Part shown: positions 34,701-43,837 of the stretch, in pieces
How positions within the stretch are numbered: the first letter of the stretch is position 1
Layout: each line of letters starts with the position of its first letter
Assembly (NCBI GenBank): GCA_036010965.1
Contig: DASCMO010000068.1
Span: forward strand, 4,811-68,810
Reading direction: 5' to 3'
From: GCA-2686265 sp036010965
GTDB lineage: Bacteria > Planctomycetota > UBA1135 > GCA-002686595
DNA length: 64,000 nucleotides
Made by a program: the position numbers and the translations under genes
Notes under the pieces: model-generated
Database searches by the model: none
Seen by the model: only the letters and a program-made list of their open reading frames with translations
Told to the model about the DNA's origin: nothing

Positions 34701-37587
34701 CCCCTCGCGGGCTCCCGGCCCCGCGCGCGGCACGCAGAGCACGGCCCGTGTACGACTCGTCCGCTGCCTCCAGGATCCGCTCGGGGGTACCCTCGACCAC
34801 GATCCGTCCACCGCCCTCGCCGCCCTCCGGGCCCAGGTCGATGACGTGGTCTGCCGCCCAGATGAGGGGCAGATCGTGCTCGACCACCACCACCGTGTGC
34901 CCGCGGTCGACCAGTTGTTGCAGCGCCGCCAGCAGGCGCGCAACGTCCGCGGCATGCAGGCCGGTCGTGGGTTCGTCCAGCAGGTACAGGGTGTGATTAC
35001 GCGGTCGGCGGGACAGCTCACGCGCGAGCTTGATGCGCTGCGCCTCGCCACCGGAGAGGGTGGTTGACGGCTGGCCGAGGGTCAGGTAGCCGACGCCGAT
35101 ATCGCAGCACAGGTCCAGGGGGCGCGCGATGCGCGGGTGGTCCGCGAATAGCTCGAGCGCTTCCTCTACCGTCATGTCCAGGACATCGGCGATCGAGCGA
35201 CCCTCGTAGAGCACGTCGAGGGTGGCGGCCTGGAAACGCCGTCCTCCACAGTCCTCGCAAGTGACGGTCACCGGCGCCAGGAACTGCAGCTCGACAAGCA
35301 GAGCACCGGCCCCCTGACACGCCTCGCAGCGCCCGCCAGAGACGTTGAAGGAGAAGCGGCTGCGGGTGTAGCCCCGCAGCTTGCTCTCGGGCAGGCTGGC
35401 GAAGAGGTCACGGATCGGACCCAGGGCGCCGGTGTAGGTGGCCGGATTGGAGCGCGGCGTGCGGCCGATGGGCGCGGCGTCGATGACGACCAGCTCGTCT
35501 ACGAGATCCATGCCCTCTATCCCCTGGTGCGCGAGGGGCAGGGGCGCCTCCCGACCCAGGTGGCGCTGGAGGGCGCGCCGTAGGACGCCGTCCACGAGAC
35601 TGCTCTTGCCCGAGCCGCTGACCCCCGTGACCGCAACCAGCCGACCAAGGGGGAAGGCGACGTCGATCCCGGTCAGGTTGTGGGCGCTTGCGCCGCGCAC
35701 GACCAGGGACTCTGGCCGCCCGCTGCGCCGCGTCTTCGGCGCGGGCATCTCGATCTCACCCCGCAGCATGCGCCCGGTCGGGCTGTCCGCGCGCGCCACT
35801 TCGGAGGGTGAACCGCAGGCGACGATGCGTCCCCCATGACGGCCCGCGCCGGGACCGACGTCCACCAGGTAATCCGCGGCGCGCAGGGTGGCCTCATCGT
35901 GCTCGACCACCAGCACCGAGTTGCCGGCGTCGCGCAGGGCGCGCAGGGCCTCGAGCAACTGCGCCTGGTCCCGGGCGTGGAGGCCAATGGAGGGCTCGTC
36001 GAGCACGTAGGTGACGCCCTGCAGGCCGGCGCCCAGCTGGGCTGCCAGGCGGATGCGCTGCGCCTCCCCGCCCGAGAGGGAATCAGCGCGCCGGTCGAGG
36101 GTCAGGTAGCCCAGGCCCAGGCCCAGCAGGAAGTCGACACGGCGCCGCACCTCCGCCAGCAGGTCGCGGGCAATGCGCGCCTCGCGGGGATCGAGCTGCA
36201 AGGCCTCGAGAAGGTCCGGGAGCGCTGCCACGGGACAGGCCGTGATCTCCCTCAGGGGTGTCTGGTCGAGCAGCACAGCGTCCGCGGCGGGGCGCAGGCG
36301 GCTCCCACTGCAGGCCGGGCATGCCTCCTCGGCCAGAAAACGGCGCGCCATGCGCTTGAGCGAGCCGGAATCCTGTCCGCGCAGGATGGCCGGGAGCACC
36401 CCGCGGTAGAGGCGGTTGCGGCGCGCCTTGCCGCGGAATCGCCGGCCGCTCCAGGAGGAGCTGTCGGGATAGCGGTCTTCGCCGGTCCCGTGCAGCAAGC
36501 ACGCGCGGGCCTCGCCGTCGAGCTCTCCCCAGGGGGTGTCGAGGTCGAACCCATGGCGCTCGCCGACCCGTTCGAGGAACGCGAAGTCCACTCGCGGGAA
36601 GAGCAACGCCCCGCCGCTGGCGCGGGTCACCGCCAGGGCCCCCTCGCGCAGAGTGAGCGCGGGGTTGCGCACCACTGCCTGCTCCGATGCGAGGCGCACG
36701 AACCCGAGACCCTCGCAGCTCGGGCACGCTCCGTGGGGGGAGTTGAACGAGAACAGGCGCGGCTCGAGGGGCGGCACCTCCTCTCCGCAACCCGGACAGC
36801 AGCGCTGGGTCGAGAAGGCCCGCTCCCCGTCCTCCTCGAGCACGATCAGGTCGCCGTGGCCGAGGTCGAGGGCAGCCTCGACGGCCTCGCGCAGGCGCGC
36901 GGGTTGGTCGGGGTCGGGCTTGAGCCGATCCACCACGGCTTCGATCGTGTGCAGGCGATAGCGCTCCAGCTCGTCCACTTCCTCGAGCCTGTAAAGCTCT
37001 CCGTCGATCCGGGCGCGCACCAGCCCGGCCCGGCGCAGGTCGTCCAGCAGCTTGCGATGGGCGCCCTTGCGACCGCGCACGACCGGGGCGAGCACTTGAA
37101 CGCGCGCCTGGGCGTGGTCGGCCAGGATGGCCCCGACGATGGCCTCGGGGGTCTGCCGGCGCACAGGAAGATGGCAGCCCGGGCAGTGAGCCCTGCCCGC
37201 GCGGGCGTAGAGCACGCGCAGGTGATCGACGATCTCGGTCAGGGTGCCCACGGTCGAGCGCGAGCCGCGCGCGATCGACTTCTGGTCCACGGCGATGGTC
37301 GGCGATAGCCCCTCGATGGCGTCCACGTCGGGCTTCTCCATGCGCCCGAGGAACTGGCGCGCATAAGCCGAGAGGGTCTCCAGGAAACGTCGCTGCCCCT
37401 CGCGGAACAGGGTGTCGAAGGCCAGGGAGGACTTGCCGGAACCCGAGATGCCCGTGACGGCCACAAGCCGGTTGCGCGGCAGCTCGAGGTCCACTCCCGC
37501 CAGGTTGTGCTGGCGAGCTCCTCGTATCCGCAGGACTCCCTGGGAGCCCCCGGCGGCCATCGACTGGGCTGGGCTGGCGGCGGACAT
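31771..37587 (-). CDS. uvrA: Tandem-duplicated (fused) UvrA excinuclease subunit A
   Basis: UvrA locates DNA damage with UvrB in nucleotide excision repair. The usual protein is about 940 residues; this one is about 1938 and is two UvrA copies end to end, joined by a linker around residues 945-970. All four ATP-binding cassettes keep Walker A (SGSGKSS in each) and LSGGEA signature motifs. Both copies keep a UvrB-contacting segment (QFLGRMEKP, QFLGARDRP) and the two CxxC-x19-CxxC zinc sites. I chose the ATG at 37587, with GAGGG ten bases upstream; the frame is open to 37683. It leads the repair-thi-tsaE run. Confidence 0.95.
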   Translation of the reverse strand: MSAASPAQSMAAGGSQGVLRIRGARQHNLAGVDLELPRNRLVAVTGISGSGKSSLAFDTLFREGQRRFLETLSAYARQFLGRMEKPDVDAIEGLSPTIAVDQKSIARGSRSTVGTLTEIVDHLRVLYARAGRAHCPGCHLPVRRQTPEAIVGAILADHAQARVQVLAPVVRGRKGAHRKLLDDLRRAGLVRARIDGELYRLEEVDELERYRLHTIEAVVDRLKPDPDQPARLREAVEAALDLGHGDLIVLEEDGERAFSTQRCCPGCGEEVPPLEPRLFSFNSPHGACPSCEGLGFVRLASEQAVVRNPALTLREGALAVTRASGGALLFPRVDFAFLERVGERHGFDLDTPWGELDGEARACLLHGTGEDRYPDSSSWSGRRFRGKARRNRLYRGVLPAILRGQDSGSLKRMARRFLAEEACPACSGSRLRPAADAVLLDQTPLREITACPVAALPDLLEALQLDPREARIARDLLAEVRRRVDFLLGLGLGYLTLDRRADSLSGGEAQRIRLAAQLGAGLQGVTYVLDEPSIGLHARDQAQLLEALRALRDAGNSVLVVEHDEATLRAADYLVDVGPGAGRHGGRIVACGSPSEVARADSPTGRMLRGEIEMPAPKTRRSGRPESLVVRGASAHNLTGIDVAFPLGRLVAVTGVSGSGKSSLVDGVLRRALQRHLGREAPLPLAHQGIEGMDLVDELVVIDAAPIGRTPRSNPATYTGALGPIRDLFASLPESKLRGYTRSRFSFNVSGGRCEACQGAGALLVELQFLAPVTVTCEDCGGRRFQAATLDVLYEGRSIADVLDMTVEEALELFADHPRIARPLDLCCDIGVGYLTLGQPSTTLSGGEAQRIKLARELSRRPRNHTLYLLDEPTTGLHAADVARLLAALQQLVDRGHTVVVVEHDLPLIWAADHVIDLGPEGGEGGGRIVVEGTPERILEAADESYTGRALRAARGAGSPRGAQRACRAPRAALDRLRVVGARTHNLRNLTVDLPRDALTVITGRSGSGKSSLALDTIHAEGRRRFVESLSTYARQFLGARDRPPVERIEGLGPSVAVEARTARGGPRSTVATTTEIHDHLRVLWARAGTPRCPQHGLALERSDASTVAGRILREFAGERGWVLAPIQSAQRPAPAEGGRTLAEHIEGWRAAGFVRVLLDGEELRLEDLPGRVGRRRTLDLVVDRVAFDPPVRSRLAEAVEQAEAIAGGRVVIVTRGGERREHSTRGSCTECGFLLEQAPEPRHFSFNTHAGACPACDGLGERLQCSEDLLVSAPDHPLCDGAIPGKLGRYLVKGKGYYEHLLRGVARSHRIDLERPWGALKPAQRALLARGVGARENYSVTRERHTANVDLEESYHSDWPGLCGHVDAWYLRAEDAQWTEALESVMTRTRCRACDGRRLRPEWSAVTLGRKRLPELLGLTVDQVLAWLERLTLRKDRRTAAGPLVEELRSRLGMLTQVGLGYLALDRPTATLSGGEARRVRLSASLGSRLVGVCYVLDEPTVGLHPQDVARLTAALHELRDGGNTVIVVEHDPALMEAADWIIDLGPGAGEQGGRLVCAGTPAEVRACRESPTGAALRGELHPERTLREGEDGAGRVRLRGASTHNLRKVDLDVRYGELLGICGPSGSGKSSLVMDTLVPALQGEASGGRWRRLEALRGGRGRVVSVDSTPLGRTPASTPATYSGLLDPLRTLYARTPEARMRAFGPAHFSYNSPRGRCAACEGRGANKVEMQFLPDLWLVCEECDGLRYRPEVLEVLHRGRSVADILAMDVDSALEFLEHQPLPRRILETMRDVGLGYLRLGQSSTTLSGGEAQRLKLCSELMRTGGGIPSVVVLDEPTTGLHAADVAQLVAVLDRLVRRGDAVVVIEHHVGLLSVCDRLVEIGPGGGDEGGCVIASGTPAELALDEDSLTGPFLARALEQVRPRRGRRVKKGAVG

Positions 37588-37738
37588 GCGCGGTGCCCTC
37601 ACTCGCGACGCGCGCCAAGCCTCCGCGGGGGAGGGTTCGAGCACGCCGGGATGGGGTGAGGGAAAGACCGACGATCCTAGCACCGCCCGGCCGCGGTCGG
37701 TAGGCGCGAACCGCGCTCTGGACGTTCGATCTGCGCCC

Positions 37739-38554
37739 TCAGTGCTCCACGCGAGCCCGGATCTGCGGCTGCAGGGCCGGGCCCGCAGCGACCAGATGCC
37801 CGCCCCGCAACCAGTCCTCGCCGCCGTCGGCGTCGGTCACCACGCCCCCCGCCTCGCGCACAAGGAGGGCGCCGGCGGCCACATCGTGGGGTGAAAGATG
37901 CAGCTCCCAGAACCCGTCCAGGCGCCCGGCGGCCACGAAGGCCAGGTCGACCGCCGCCGCGCCCATGCGCCGCACCCCGCGCAGGTCGTAGAAGAAGCGG
38001 TTGAAGTTCTCGAGGTTGGAGTGCTTCAGCTCCCCGCGCCGGTAAGGGAAACCCGTGGCCAGCACCGCCTGGCCGAGTTCTTTCGTTTGAGAGACATGGA
38101 TCGGGCGCCCGTTGAGCCACGCCCCTCCCCCACGCACGGCGCTGAAGGTCTCCCCCAGGCGCGGGAGGTGTACGACCGCCACCTCTGAAACGCCGCCCTG
38201 CATGAGCCCCATGCTGACCGCGAAGATCGGAAGGCCGTGGACAAAGTTCACGGTCCCGTCGAGGGGGTCCAGAAACCAGCGCGGCGCATCGCCATCATCC
38301 GGCGCGTCCCGCACCTCTTCCTCAGATTCGATGCGGTGTTCGGGGAAAGCCTCCCGCAGGCACCCGACGAGCAGACGCTCGCTGGCCAGGTCGGCCTCGG
38401 TCACCAGATCGCGTGCCGCTGACTTGCTGCGAATCTGCGAGGCCTGCAGGTGCCCGAAGGACTCGAGCAGTAACTCCCCCGCCGCGGCGGCGGCCGCCAG
38501 CGCGACCTCCAGCACCGCTGCCGACTCGCGGCCCGCCAGGGTCTCGTCAGCCAT
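37739..38554 (-). CDS. Inositol-monophosphatase-family phosphatase
   Basis: A 271-residue metal-dependent phosphatase started at the ATG at 38554, where the residue-5 methionine of the longer frame lies. It has EEEVRDAPDD, the metal-binding DPLDGTVNFVHGLP and, in the C-terminal half, SPHDVAAG. The usual WDxAAG is HDVAAG here. It may act on inositol monophosphate, 3'-phosphoadenosine phosphate or a sugar phosphate; I cannot tell. It overlaps the end of the upstream carboxypeptidase gene by eight bases. Confidence 0.9.
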   Translation of the reverse strand: MADETLAGRESAAVLEVALAAAAAAGELLLESFGHLQASQIRSKSAARDLVTEADLASERLLVGCLREAFPEHRIESEEEVRDAPDDGDAPRWFLDPLDGTVNFVHGLPIFAVSMGLMQGGVSEVAVVHLPRLGETFSAVRGGGAWLNGRPIHVSQTKELGQAVLATGFPYRRGELKHSNLENFNRFFYDLRGVRRMGAAAVDLAFVAAGRLDGFWELHLSPHDVAAGALLVREAGGVVTDADGGEDWLRGGHLVAAGPALQPQIRARVEH

Positions 38555-40130
38555 CCCACCTCGCAAGGTGCGCGCACAACTCGTCAGCCATCGGTTTCCA
38601 GCAGGCGGTGTTGAGCCCCGAGATGTTGGGATAGTCGACCAGAATCGAGAAGGCCAGGTGCCGACCCGAGAGGGTCTCGACCACGCCCGCGAGAGCGCTC
38701 GTGCCCGAGATCCAGCCCGACTTGGCGCGCACCCGACCGCAAGTTGGAGCCTCCCTCATGCGCCGCGCGAGGGTGCCGCTCTCCCCCGCCACCGCCAGGG
38801 AGTCGAGGTAGGCGCGCGAGAGCTCGCCACCGAGCCCGACCACGGCGTCAAGCAGGGCGGCGATCTGGCGCGCAGTGACCCGGTTGTCCCGCGACAGGCC
38901 CGAACCGTCGACCTGCACCAGGCCAGCGGTCGGGACGCCGAGGCGCACGAGAGCGCGGCGCGTGGCCTCGCTCCCGCCAGCCCGGTCGCCACGCCCGGTC
39001 ACGGCCTGGGCGGTGGCCAGGAAGAGCTGGTCGGCGACGGCGTTGTTGGAATCGCGATTGATCGGTCCAAGGGTGGCCTGTAACGGCGAGCGCAGGACGA
39101 ACAGCCCGCGCTCAGGGGCGCGGTGACGTTCCCGAAGCCAGCCGTCCTGTACGTCCACCCCCGACGCCACCAACTCGCTGAGCAGCACCTCCCCAAAGAG
39201 CTCGACCGGATCGGGGTGGGCGAAGCGCGCGCTCCAGCGCCTGACATCGGCCGGGATCTCCCCGCGCACGGTGACCGCCGGGGGGCGCGCCTCGACCGCA
39301 ACCTTGAGGGCGCTGCGCTTGGGGGTCGTCCGCACCTTGCCGCTCCGCAGCAGACTGTGGCCCGCCGGCAGGACCCTCACGAGCGCCTGTTCTCCGGCCA
39401 GCCCGGCCTCCACTACGGCTGTCAGGCATCCGGCGTTGACGGTGAAGCCCGCGACCCGCGCGCAGCTCTCGCTCCAGTGCTGGGTGGACGCCGGCCAGGC
39501 GGGCCCCGGCCCCGGCGCGGGGAAGCTGCCCTCATCGAGGACCAGGGCCCCCCGCACACGGCGCACTCCCAGGCGAGCAAGTTCGGCCGTGACCGGCTCC
39601 AGCAAGTGCGTCACGGCCCCCTCACCTTCGGGATCGAAGAGCGGATCGCCTCCCGCCCGCAGGACGAGGTCGCCCTCCAGGACGCCGTCGCGGATCGGCG
39701 CGGAGGACTCGAAGCGCGTATCGAAGGTCGCATCTGGCCCCAGCAGCACGAGCGCGGCAGCGGTGGTGACGAGCTTCATGTTGGAGGCCGGCCGCAGGGG
39801 GATGTCGGCGTCGATCGAGGCCAGGGCCGGGTGACCTGACAGTTCGCGGACACAGACCGAGACCGTGAGGCGCTCGCGGGCAGCGCCACGCCGCACGGCC
39901 TCGGCCTTGGCCGCGGCGATCGTGGTGCGCAGGCGTTCGGTGAGGCGGCGGTCGGGCTCGGGCGGCGGGGCAGAGGTCAAGGCTGCAGCAGCCGCCGGCG
40001 CCGGCGCGTGCTGCGGCGCGACGAGCGGTTCACCTGGTCTGAGTGCATCCGCCGCCAGAACCACGGCACCGCACAGACCCACCGTCGCCGCCCAGCTAGC
40101 CGTGCTTCGCATCCGCTTGGGTCCGTCCAT
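38547..40130 (-). CDS. dacB: D-alanyl-D-alanine carboxypeptidase/endopeptidase (PBP4 type)
   Basis: A peptidoglycan-trimming penicillin-binding protein of the S13 family. The chosen ATG at 40130 gives 527 residues with a signal-like segment followed by a Pro/Ala-rich linker. The nucleophile motif is SNMK in RPASNMKLVTTAAAL, the second motif is SNN in RDSNNAVADQLF, and the third is KSG in RAKSGWISGTSAL. M48 at 40112 is an alternative start. It overlaps the end of the M28 peptidase gene if that is read to 40250 (no overlap with this start). Confidence 0.9.
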   Translation of the reverse strand: MDGPKRMRSTASWAATVGLCGAVVLAADALRPGEPLVAPQHAPAPAAAAALTSAPPPEPDRRLTERLRTTIAAAKAEAVRRGAARERLTVSVCVRELSGHPALASIDADIPLRPASNMKLVTTAAALVLLGPDATFDTRFESSAPIRDGVLEGDLVLRAGGDPLFDPEGEGAVTHLLEPVTAELARLGVRRVRGALVLDEGSFPAPGPGPAWPASTQHWSESCARVAGFTVNAGCLTAVVEAGLAGEQALVRVLPAGHSLLRSGKVRTTPKRSALKVAVEARPPAVTVRGEIPADVRRWSARFAHPDPVELFGEVLLSELVASGVDVQDGWLRERHRAPERGLFVLRSPLQATLGPINRDSNNAVADQLFLATAQAVTGRGDRAGGSEATRRALVRLGVPTAGLVQVDGSGLSRDNRVTARQIAALLDAVVGLGGELSRAYLDSLAVAGESGTLARRMREAPTCGRVRAKSGWISGTSALAGVVETLSGRHLAFSILVDYPNISGLNTACWKPMADELCAHLARWDG

Positions 40131-40249
40131 GTGCAGGGAGGGCCCGCGCGCCCGCCTTCGCGTCAGGGCAGGAAGGTTCGCGCCCCGAAGAGGAGTCGTA
40201 GTGCTTCCCGACGCGCGGAGCAAGGCCGCACGCAGAAAGGGCTGGGGAC

Positions 40250-41863
40250 TCAACGCCCGGGAGCAGGCGGGCGCCGGTCATCGGACGCCAGCAACCAGAT
40301 TGCGTTGCGGACCAGGCGCGCCGAGCGGGTGATCTTGCGGATCGACACCCCCTCGATGCGGTCGCGCCAGGTGTGGTAGTCCAAGTTGCGGCTGATCGGC
40401 AGGCCCTCGAAAAAGAAGAGCACCGGCAAGCCGATCTGGTGAAACGAGTACTGGTCCGAGCGCCGAAAGAGGTCCTCTCCACCCTTGGTAACCAGGCGCC
40501 GGATGCCCGTCTTGCTGTGCTTTCGGGCGCGCTCCACGAGTGTCGCCAGGCCGGGATTCTGGCGCAGGCCGATGACCGCCAGCTCGCTGTCGTCGCCGAA
40601 GCCGAGCATGTCGAGGTTCACCATCGCGACCACCTGACCACGCTCCACCGGCAGGGCGCCAGCCAGCTCGCGCGATCCCACCAGGCCGTCCTCCTCGCCG
40701 GAGAAGGCGCAGGCCAGGACCGTCCGGCGCGGAGGGTCGGCCGCCAGGGCCTCCATCACCGCCAGCATGGCCGACGTCCCCGAGGCGTTGTCGTCGGCGC
40801 CCGTGCCGATCCGGCCCCGGGCGTCGACACCGATGTGGTCGTAGTGCGCTCCCAGGATCACGACCTCCTCGCGCAGGACCGGATCCGTACCAGGCAGCAG
40901 GCCCACGACGTTGTCCACGCGCACCGGGCGTTGGGCGGTGACGGCGGCCAGGCTGACCTCCCGGTCGCTCAACTTGAGAGAGATCGGGCGCCCGCTCTTG
41001 TCCATGCGCTTCACGAGTTTGGCCGCGTCGGTGCCCAACAGGCGCGAGGCGGCCTGCATGCTGACCTCGAGCACCGGGGGCCGGGAGCGCGGCGTGCGCG
41101 GGGGTCGATCGCCGGAGAAGCGCGCGAAGGTGTGCCGGAAATCGAGCAGGTTCTGATCGTCCTCTTCGGCACCCTCAGGGGCACGGCGCACGACCAGGAC
41201 GGCCCGCACACCGGCGTCGGAGAGACTCCTCAGCTTCGTCCACAAGGAACCATTGACGGTGATCTCCGGGCCGTCGAAGCGCGTGCGGTGGCGCGGCTCG
41301 CCCTCGAAGATCAGGGCAATCTTGTCCTTCAGGCGCGCGCCCTTGAAGTCGTCATAGTGCTCGCTCGAGGCGTCGATGCCGAAACCCGCGAAGGCCAGCT
41401 CTCCGCGAGCGCTGCCCGTGCAGCGCGAGACGGGCACGAAGTCCCGCCCGAAGGCGAAGGAGAGCTCGTCTCCATCGAAGCTCAGGGCCAGGAAGCAGTC
41501 CTCGGGCACGGGGGCCTCGTGCCGTATTCGGTAGGGCCGCAGGAAGCCGGGAAGCGCGTCCTCTCCAGCGTCGTCGTAGCCGAACTCCGCACCCTCACGC
41601 TGCAAGACCTCGACCGAGTCCGAAGCCGGAAGCAGCCCGAATTCGCCGAAGCGATCGGCGATGTAGCGCGCCGCGCGGCGCAGGCCCTCGCTGGGAGTGT
41701 CGCGCCCTTCCAGGCCGGGGGCCGCGAGGAACTCGACGTGCGTTCGGACCGTCTTCTCATCGATCTCCTTCGCACCATTCCCCCCGGGCGGCGACGCCCA
41801 GGCGAGCGCGACCACGGCGCAGCTCACGATGGCCGGGACACTGTGCTTAACGTGGGGGTTCAT
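40250..41863 (-). CDS. Exported M28-family zinc aminopeptidase with PA domain
   Basis: A 537-residue exported peptidase with signal peptide, a protease-associated (PA) insert in the first half, and the M28 catalytic core. Zinc ligands are in GAHYDHIG, GADDNASGTSA, SGEEDGLVGS, NLDMLGFG and DYHTWRD, the set expected for two zinc ions, and E of SGEED is the general base. I chose the ATG at 41863; another at 41878 adds five residues. It probably releases amino acids from extracellular or periplasmic peptides. Confidence 0.92.
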   Translation of the reverse strand: MNPHVKHSVPAIVSCAVVALAWASPPGGNGAKEIDEKTVRTHVEFLAAPGLEGRDTPSEGLRRAARYIADRFGEFGLLPASDSVEVLQREGAEFGYDDAGEDALPGFLRPYRIRHEAPVPEDCFLALSFDGDELSFAFGRDFVPVSRCTGSARGELAFAGFGIDASSEHYDDFKGARLKDKIALIFEGEPRHRTRFDGPEITVNGSLWTKLRSLSDAGVRAVLVVRRAPEGAEEDDQNLLDFRHTFARFSGDRPPRTPRSRPPVLEVSMQAASRLLGTDAAKLVKRMDKSGRPISLKLSDREVSLAAVTAQRPVRVDNVVGLLPGTDPVLREEVVILGAHYDHIGVDARGRIGTGADDNASGTSAMLAVMEALAADPPRRTVLACAFSGEEDGLVGSRELAGALPVERGQVVAMVNLDMLGFGDDSELAVIGLRQNPGLATLVERARKHSKTGIRRLVTKGGEDLFRRSDQYSFHQIGLPVLFFFEGLPISRNLDYHTWRDRIEGVSIRKITRSARLVRNAIWLLASDDRRPPAPGR

Positions 41864-41893
41864 GGGCGGGAAGGGCATTGCGAGCTCATGGTG

Positions 41894-42682
41894 TCATGAC
41901 CACGGTGCTTCCAGCAGGAAATGGCGGCTGCCGTCGCGGGCCAGTTCCACGGCGCCGTCGAAGACCTCGCCCGCCTCGATGGCGGCCCGCGCGGGCTGCA
42001 TGGACGGATAGAAATGAGTCAGGAGAAGTGTACGGCACCTCGCTCGCTGCGCCAGCCGACCGGCGCCACGAGGGGTCAGGTGCGATGGAATGGCCTCTCG
42101 CTCGGGAAAGGAGCACTCGCACACGAAGAGGTCCGTGTCGCGCGCCAGCTCTGCCAGGGCGTCCACCTCGCCGCTGTCGCCGCTGTAGACCACGCTCCCC
42201 CGCGCGCCCAGGTCCGCGCGCCAGGCAAGGGCCTCGGCCGTATGTCCGGTCGCCACGCAGGAGAGAGTCGGCTCGCTCTCGCTGGCGGCCGGCAGGGAGT
42301 CCCCGGGACGCACCTCGCGCACGCGCACGCCCTCGAAGCGGACCGACGGGCCAAGAGCGCCAGCGACGCGCTCCAGCCAGTCACCGAGCCCGTGCGGTCC
42401 GACCAGCTCAAGGGGCCTCGCCTCGCTGTTCGGGTTGCGGCGAGCGAAGGCCAGGGCAGCGAGATCGAGGCAGTGATCGGGATGAAAGTGGCTGATCACT
42501 ACTCGCCCCAGGTCGCTCAGTCCGAGGCCCGAGGCGGCCAGAGAACGAAGGGTGCCCGGCCCGCAGTCGAAGAGCGTGATCCCGCCCCCCGGTTCGGCGA
42601 CCAGGGCGTACCCCGAACACCCGTACCCCGCACGCGGCAGGATCGATCCGGCCCCGAGAACGGTCCAGACTGCCGGGCCCAC
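41894..42682 (-). CDS. Metallo-beta-lactamase-fold hydrolase (RNase Z-like)
   Basis: A 262-residue protein with metal motif HFHPDHCLD and later single histidine/aspartate sites at ATGHTAEALA, YSGDSGEVD and LTHFYPS. The pattern is that of ribonuclease Z and related small hydrolases, such as arylsulfatase or phosphonate enzymes; substrate is unknown. The GTG start shares a base with the galE stop, so the genes are translationally coupled. Confidence 0.85.
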   Translation of the reverse strand: MGPAVWTVLGAGSILPRAGYGCSGYALVAEPGGGITLFDCGPGTLRSLAASGLGLSDLGRVVISHFHPDHCLDLAALAFARRNPNSEARPLELVGPHGLGDWLERVAGALGPSVRFEGVRVREVRPGDSLPAASESEPTLSCVATGHTAEALAWRADLGARGSVVYSGDSGEVDALAELARDTDLFVCECSFPEREAIPSHLTPRGAGRLAQRARCRTLLLTHFYPSMQPARAAIEAGEVFDGAVELARDGSRHFLLEAPWS

Positions 42683-43686
42683 TACTCGGCGTAGCCGTCG
42701 GGATGGCTCTGCATGAAGCGCCAGGCGTCCTCGACGATCTCGCGAATGCCCGGGCGCCGCGCTTCCCAGCCCAGCACGTCACGCGCGCCCGTCCCCCCGC
42801 TCACGAGCTGGGGCGGGTCGCCCGTGCGGCGACCGACGACCCGCATCTTGATCGGCAGACCGGTCACCTCGCGCGCCGTCTGAATCACCTGGCCAACCGA
42901 GTAGCCCGACCCCGTGCCCAGGTTGCAGACGACCCGGTGGGCACCGCCCTCGAGGCGCGTGAGCGCGGTCAGGTGGGCCGTGGCGAGGTCCTCGACATGG
43001 ATGTAGTCGCGGATGCAGGTACCGTCCGGCGTCGGGTAGTCGTCCCCGAAGACCTGCACCTCCTCAACCTGGCCCAGGGCCACCTTGAGGGCGCGCGGGA
43101 TGAGGTGCGTCTCGGGATCGTGGTCCTCGCCGATGTCACCCTGCTGGGAGGCACCGGCGGCGTTGAAGTAGCGCAGGGCGCCGTAGCGCAGGCCGTAGGC
43201 CCGGCCGAAGTCCTCGATCATGTGCTCCATGTGGAGCTTCGTTCGCCCGTAGGGCGAGATCGGCCGCTGGGGGTGGTCCTCGGTCATGGGCAGCTCGACC
43301 GGGTTCCCGTAGGTAGCGCAGCTGCTCGAGAAGACGATGCACCCCACATCGTGCCCGCGCATGGCCTCGAGCAGGTTCCAGGTGAAGTGCACGTTGTTGC
43401 GGTAGTAGACCGCGGGATCCTGCACCGAGTCGCGCACGTAGCACTTGGCCGCGAAGTGAATCACGGCTCGTGGGTTGTGGCGATCGAAGACGTCTTCCAG
43501 AGCGTCCCGGTCCCCCAGGTTCACCTCCTCCAGGGTGCAGTTCACCGCCTGGCGATGACCGGCAGAGAGGTCGTCCAGCACCACCACGTCAATGCCGCGC
43601 TCCTGCAGCAGTCGCACGGTGTGGCTCCCGATGTATCCCGCGCCGCCGGCCACGAGTACCGGGCGCCCATTACTGGAGTTAGCCAT
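42682..43686 (-). CDS. galE: UDP-glucose 4-epimerase
   Basis: GalE interconverts UDP-glucose and UDP-galactose for envelope sugars. The 334-residue protein has NAD-binding GGAGYIGSH, the serine of SSSCATYG and the catalytic YGRTK (in SPYGRTKLHMEH), then RDYIHVEDLA. I start it at the ATG at 43686; the frame is open to 43773. The gap to the aroA stop at 43838 is 151 bases. Confidence 0.95.
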   Translation of the reverse strand: MANSSNGRPVLVAGGAGYIGSHTVRLLQERGIDVVVLDDLSAGHRQAVNCTLEEVNLGDRDALEDVFDRHNPRAVIHFAAKCYVRDSVQDPAVYYRNNVHFTWNLLEAMRGHDVGCIVFSSSCATYGNPVELPMTEDHPQRPISPYGRTKLHMEHMIEDFGRAYGLRYGALRYFNAAGASQQGDIGEDHDPETHLIPRALKVALGQVEEVQVFGDDYPTPDGTCIRDYIHVEDLATAHLTALTRLEGGAHRVVCNLGTGSGYSVGQVIQTAREVTGLPIKMRVVGRRTGDPPQLVSGGTGARDVLGWEARRPGIREIVEDAWRFMQSHPDGYAE

Positions 43687-43837
43687 TACAGCCGAGGATA
43701 GCCTGCGAGGAGCCGTGAGTCCCACGGGTTTCGGATCCGGGGACTGCGCGCGCAGCACTCGGCGATCATCCACACCCCGTTGGCAGCCAGAAAGGTACGC
43801 GGGCCGGGAGATTCAGGGACCCATGCCCCTGAGTGGG

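Noticed and set aside
37588..37683. Longer N-terminus for the tandem UvrA
   Set aside because: No homology in the added residues; the ATG at 37587 has a GAGGG ribosome binding site.
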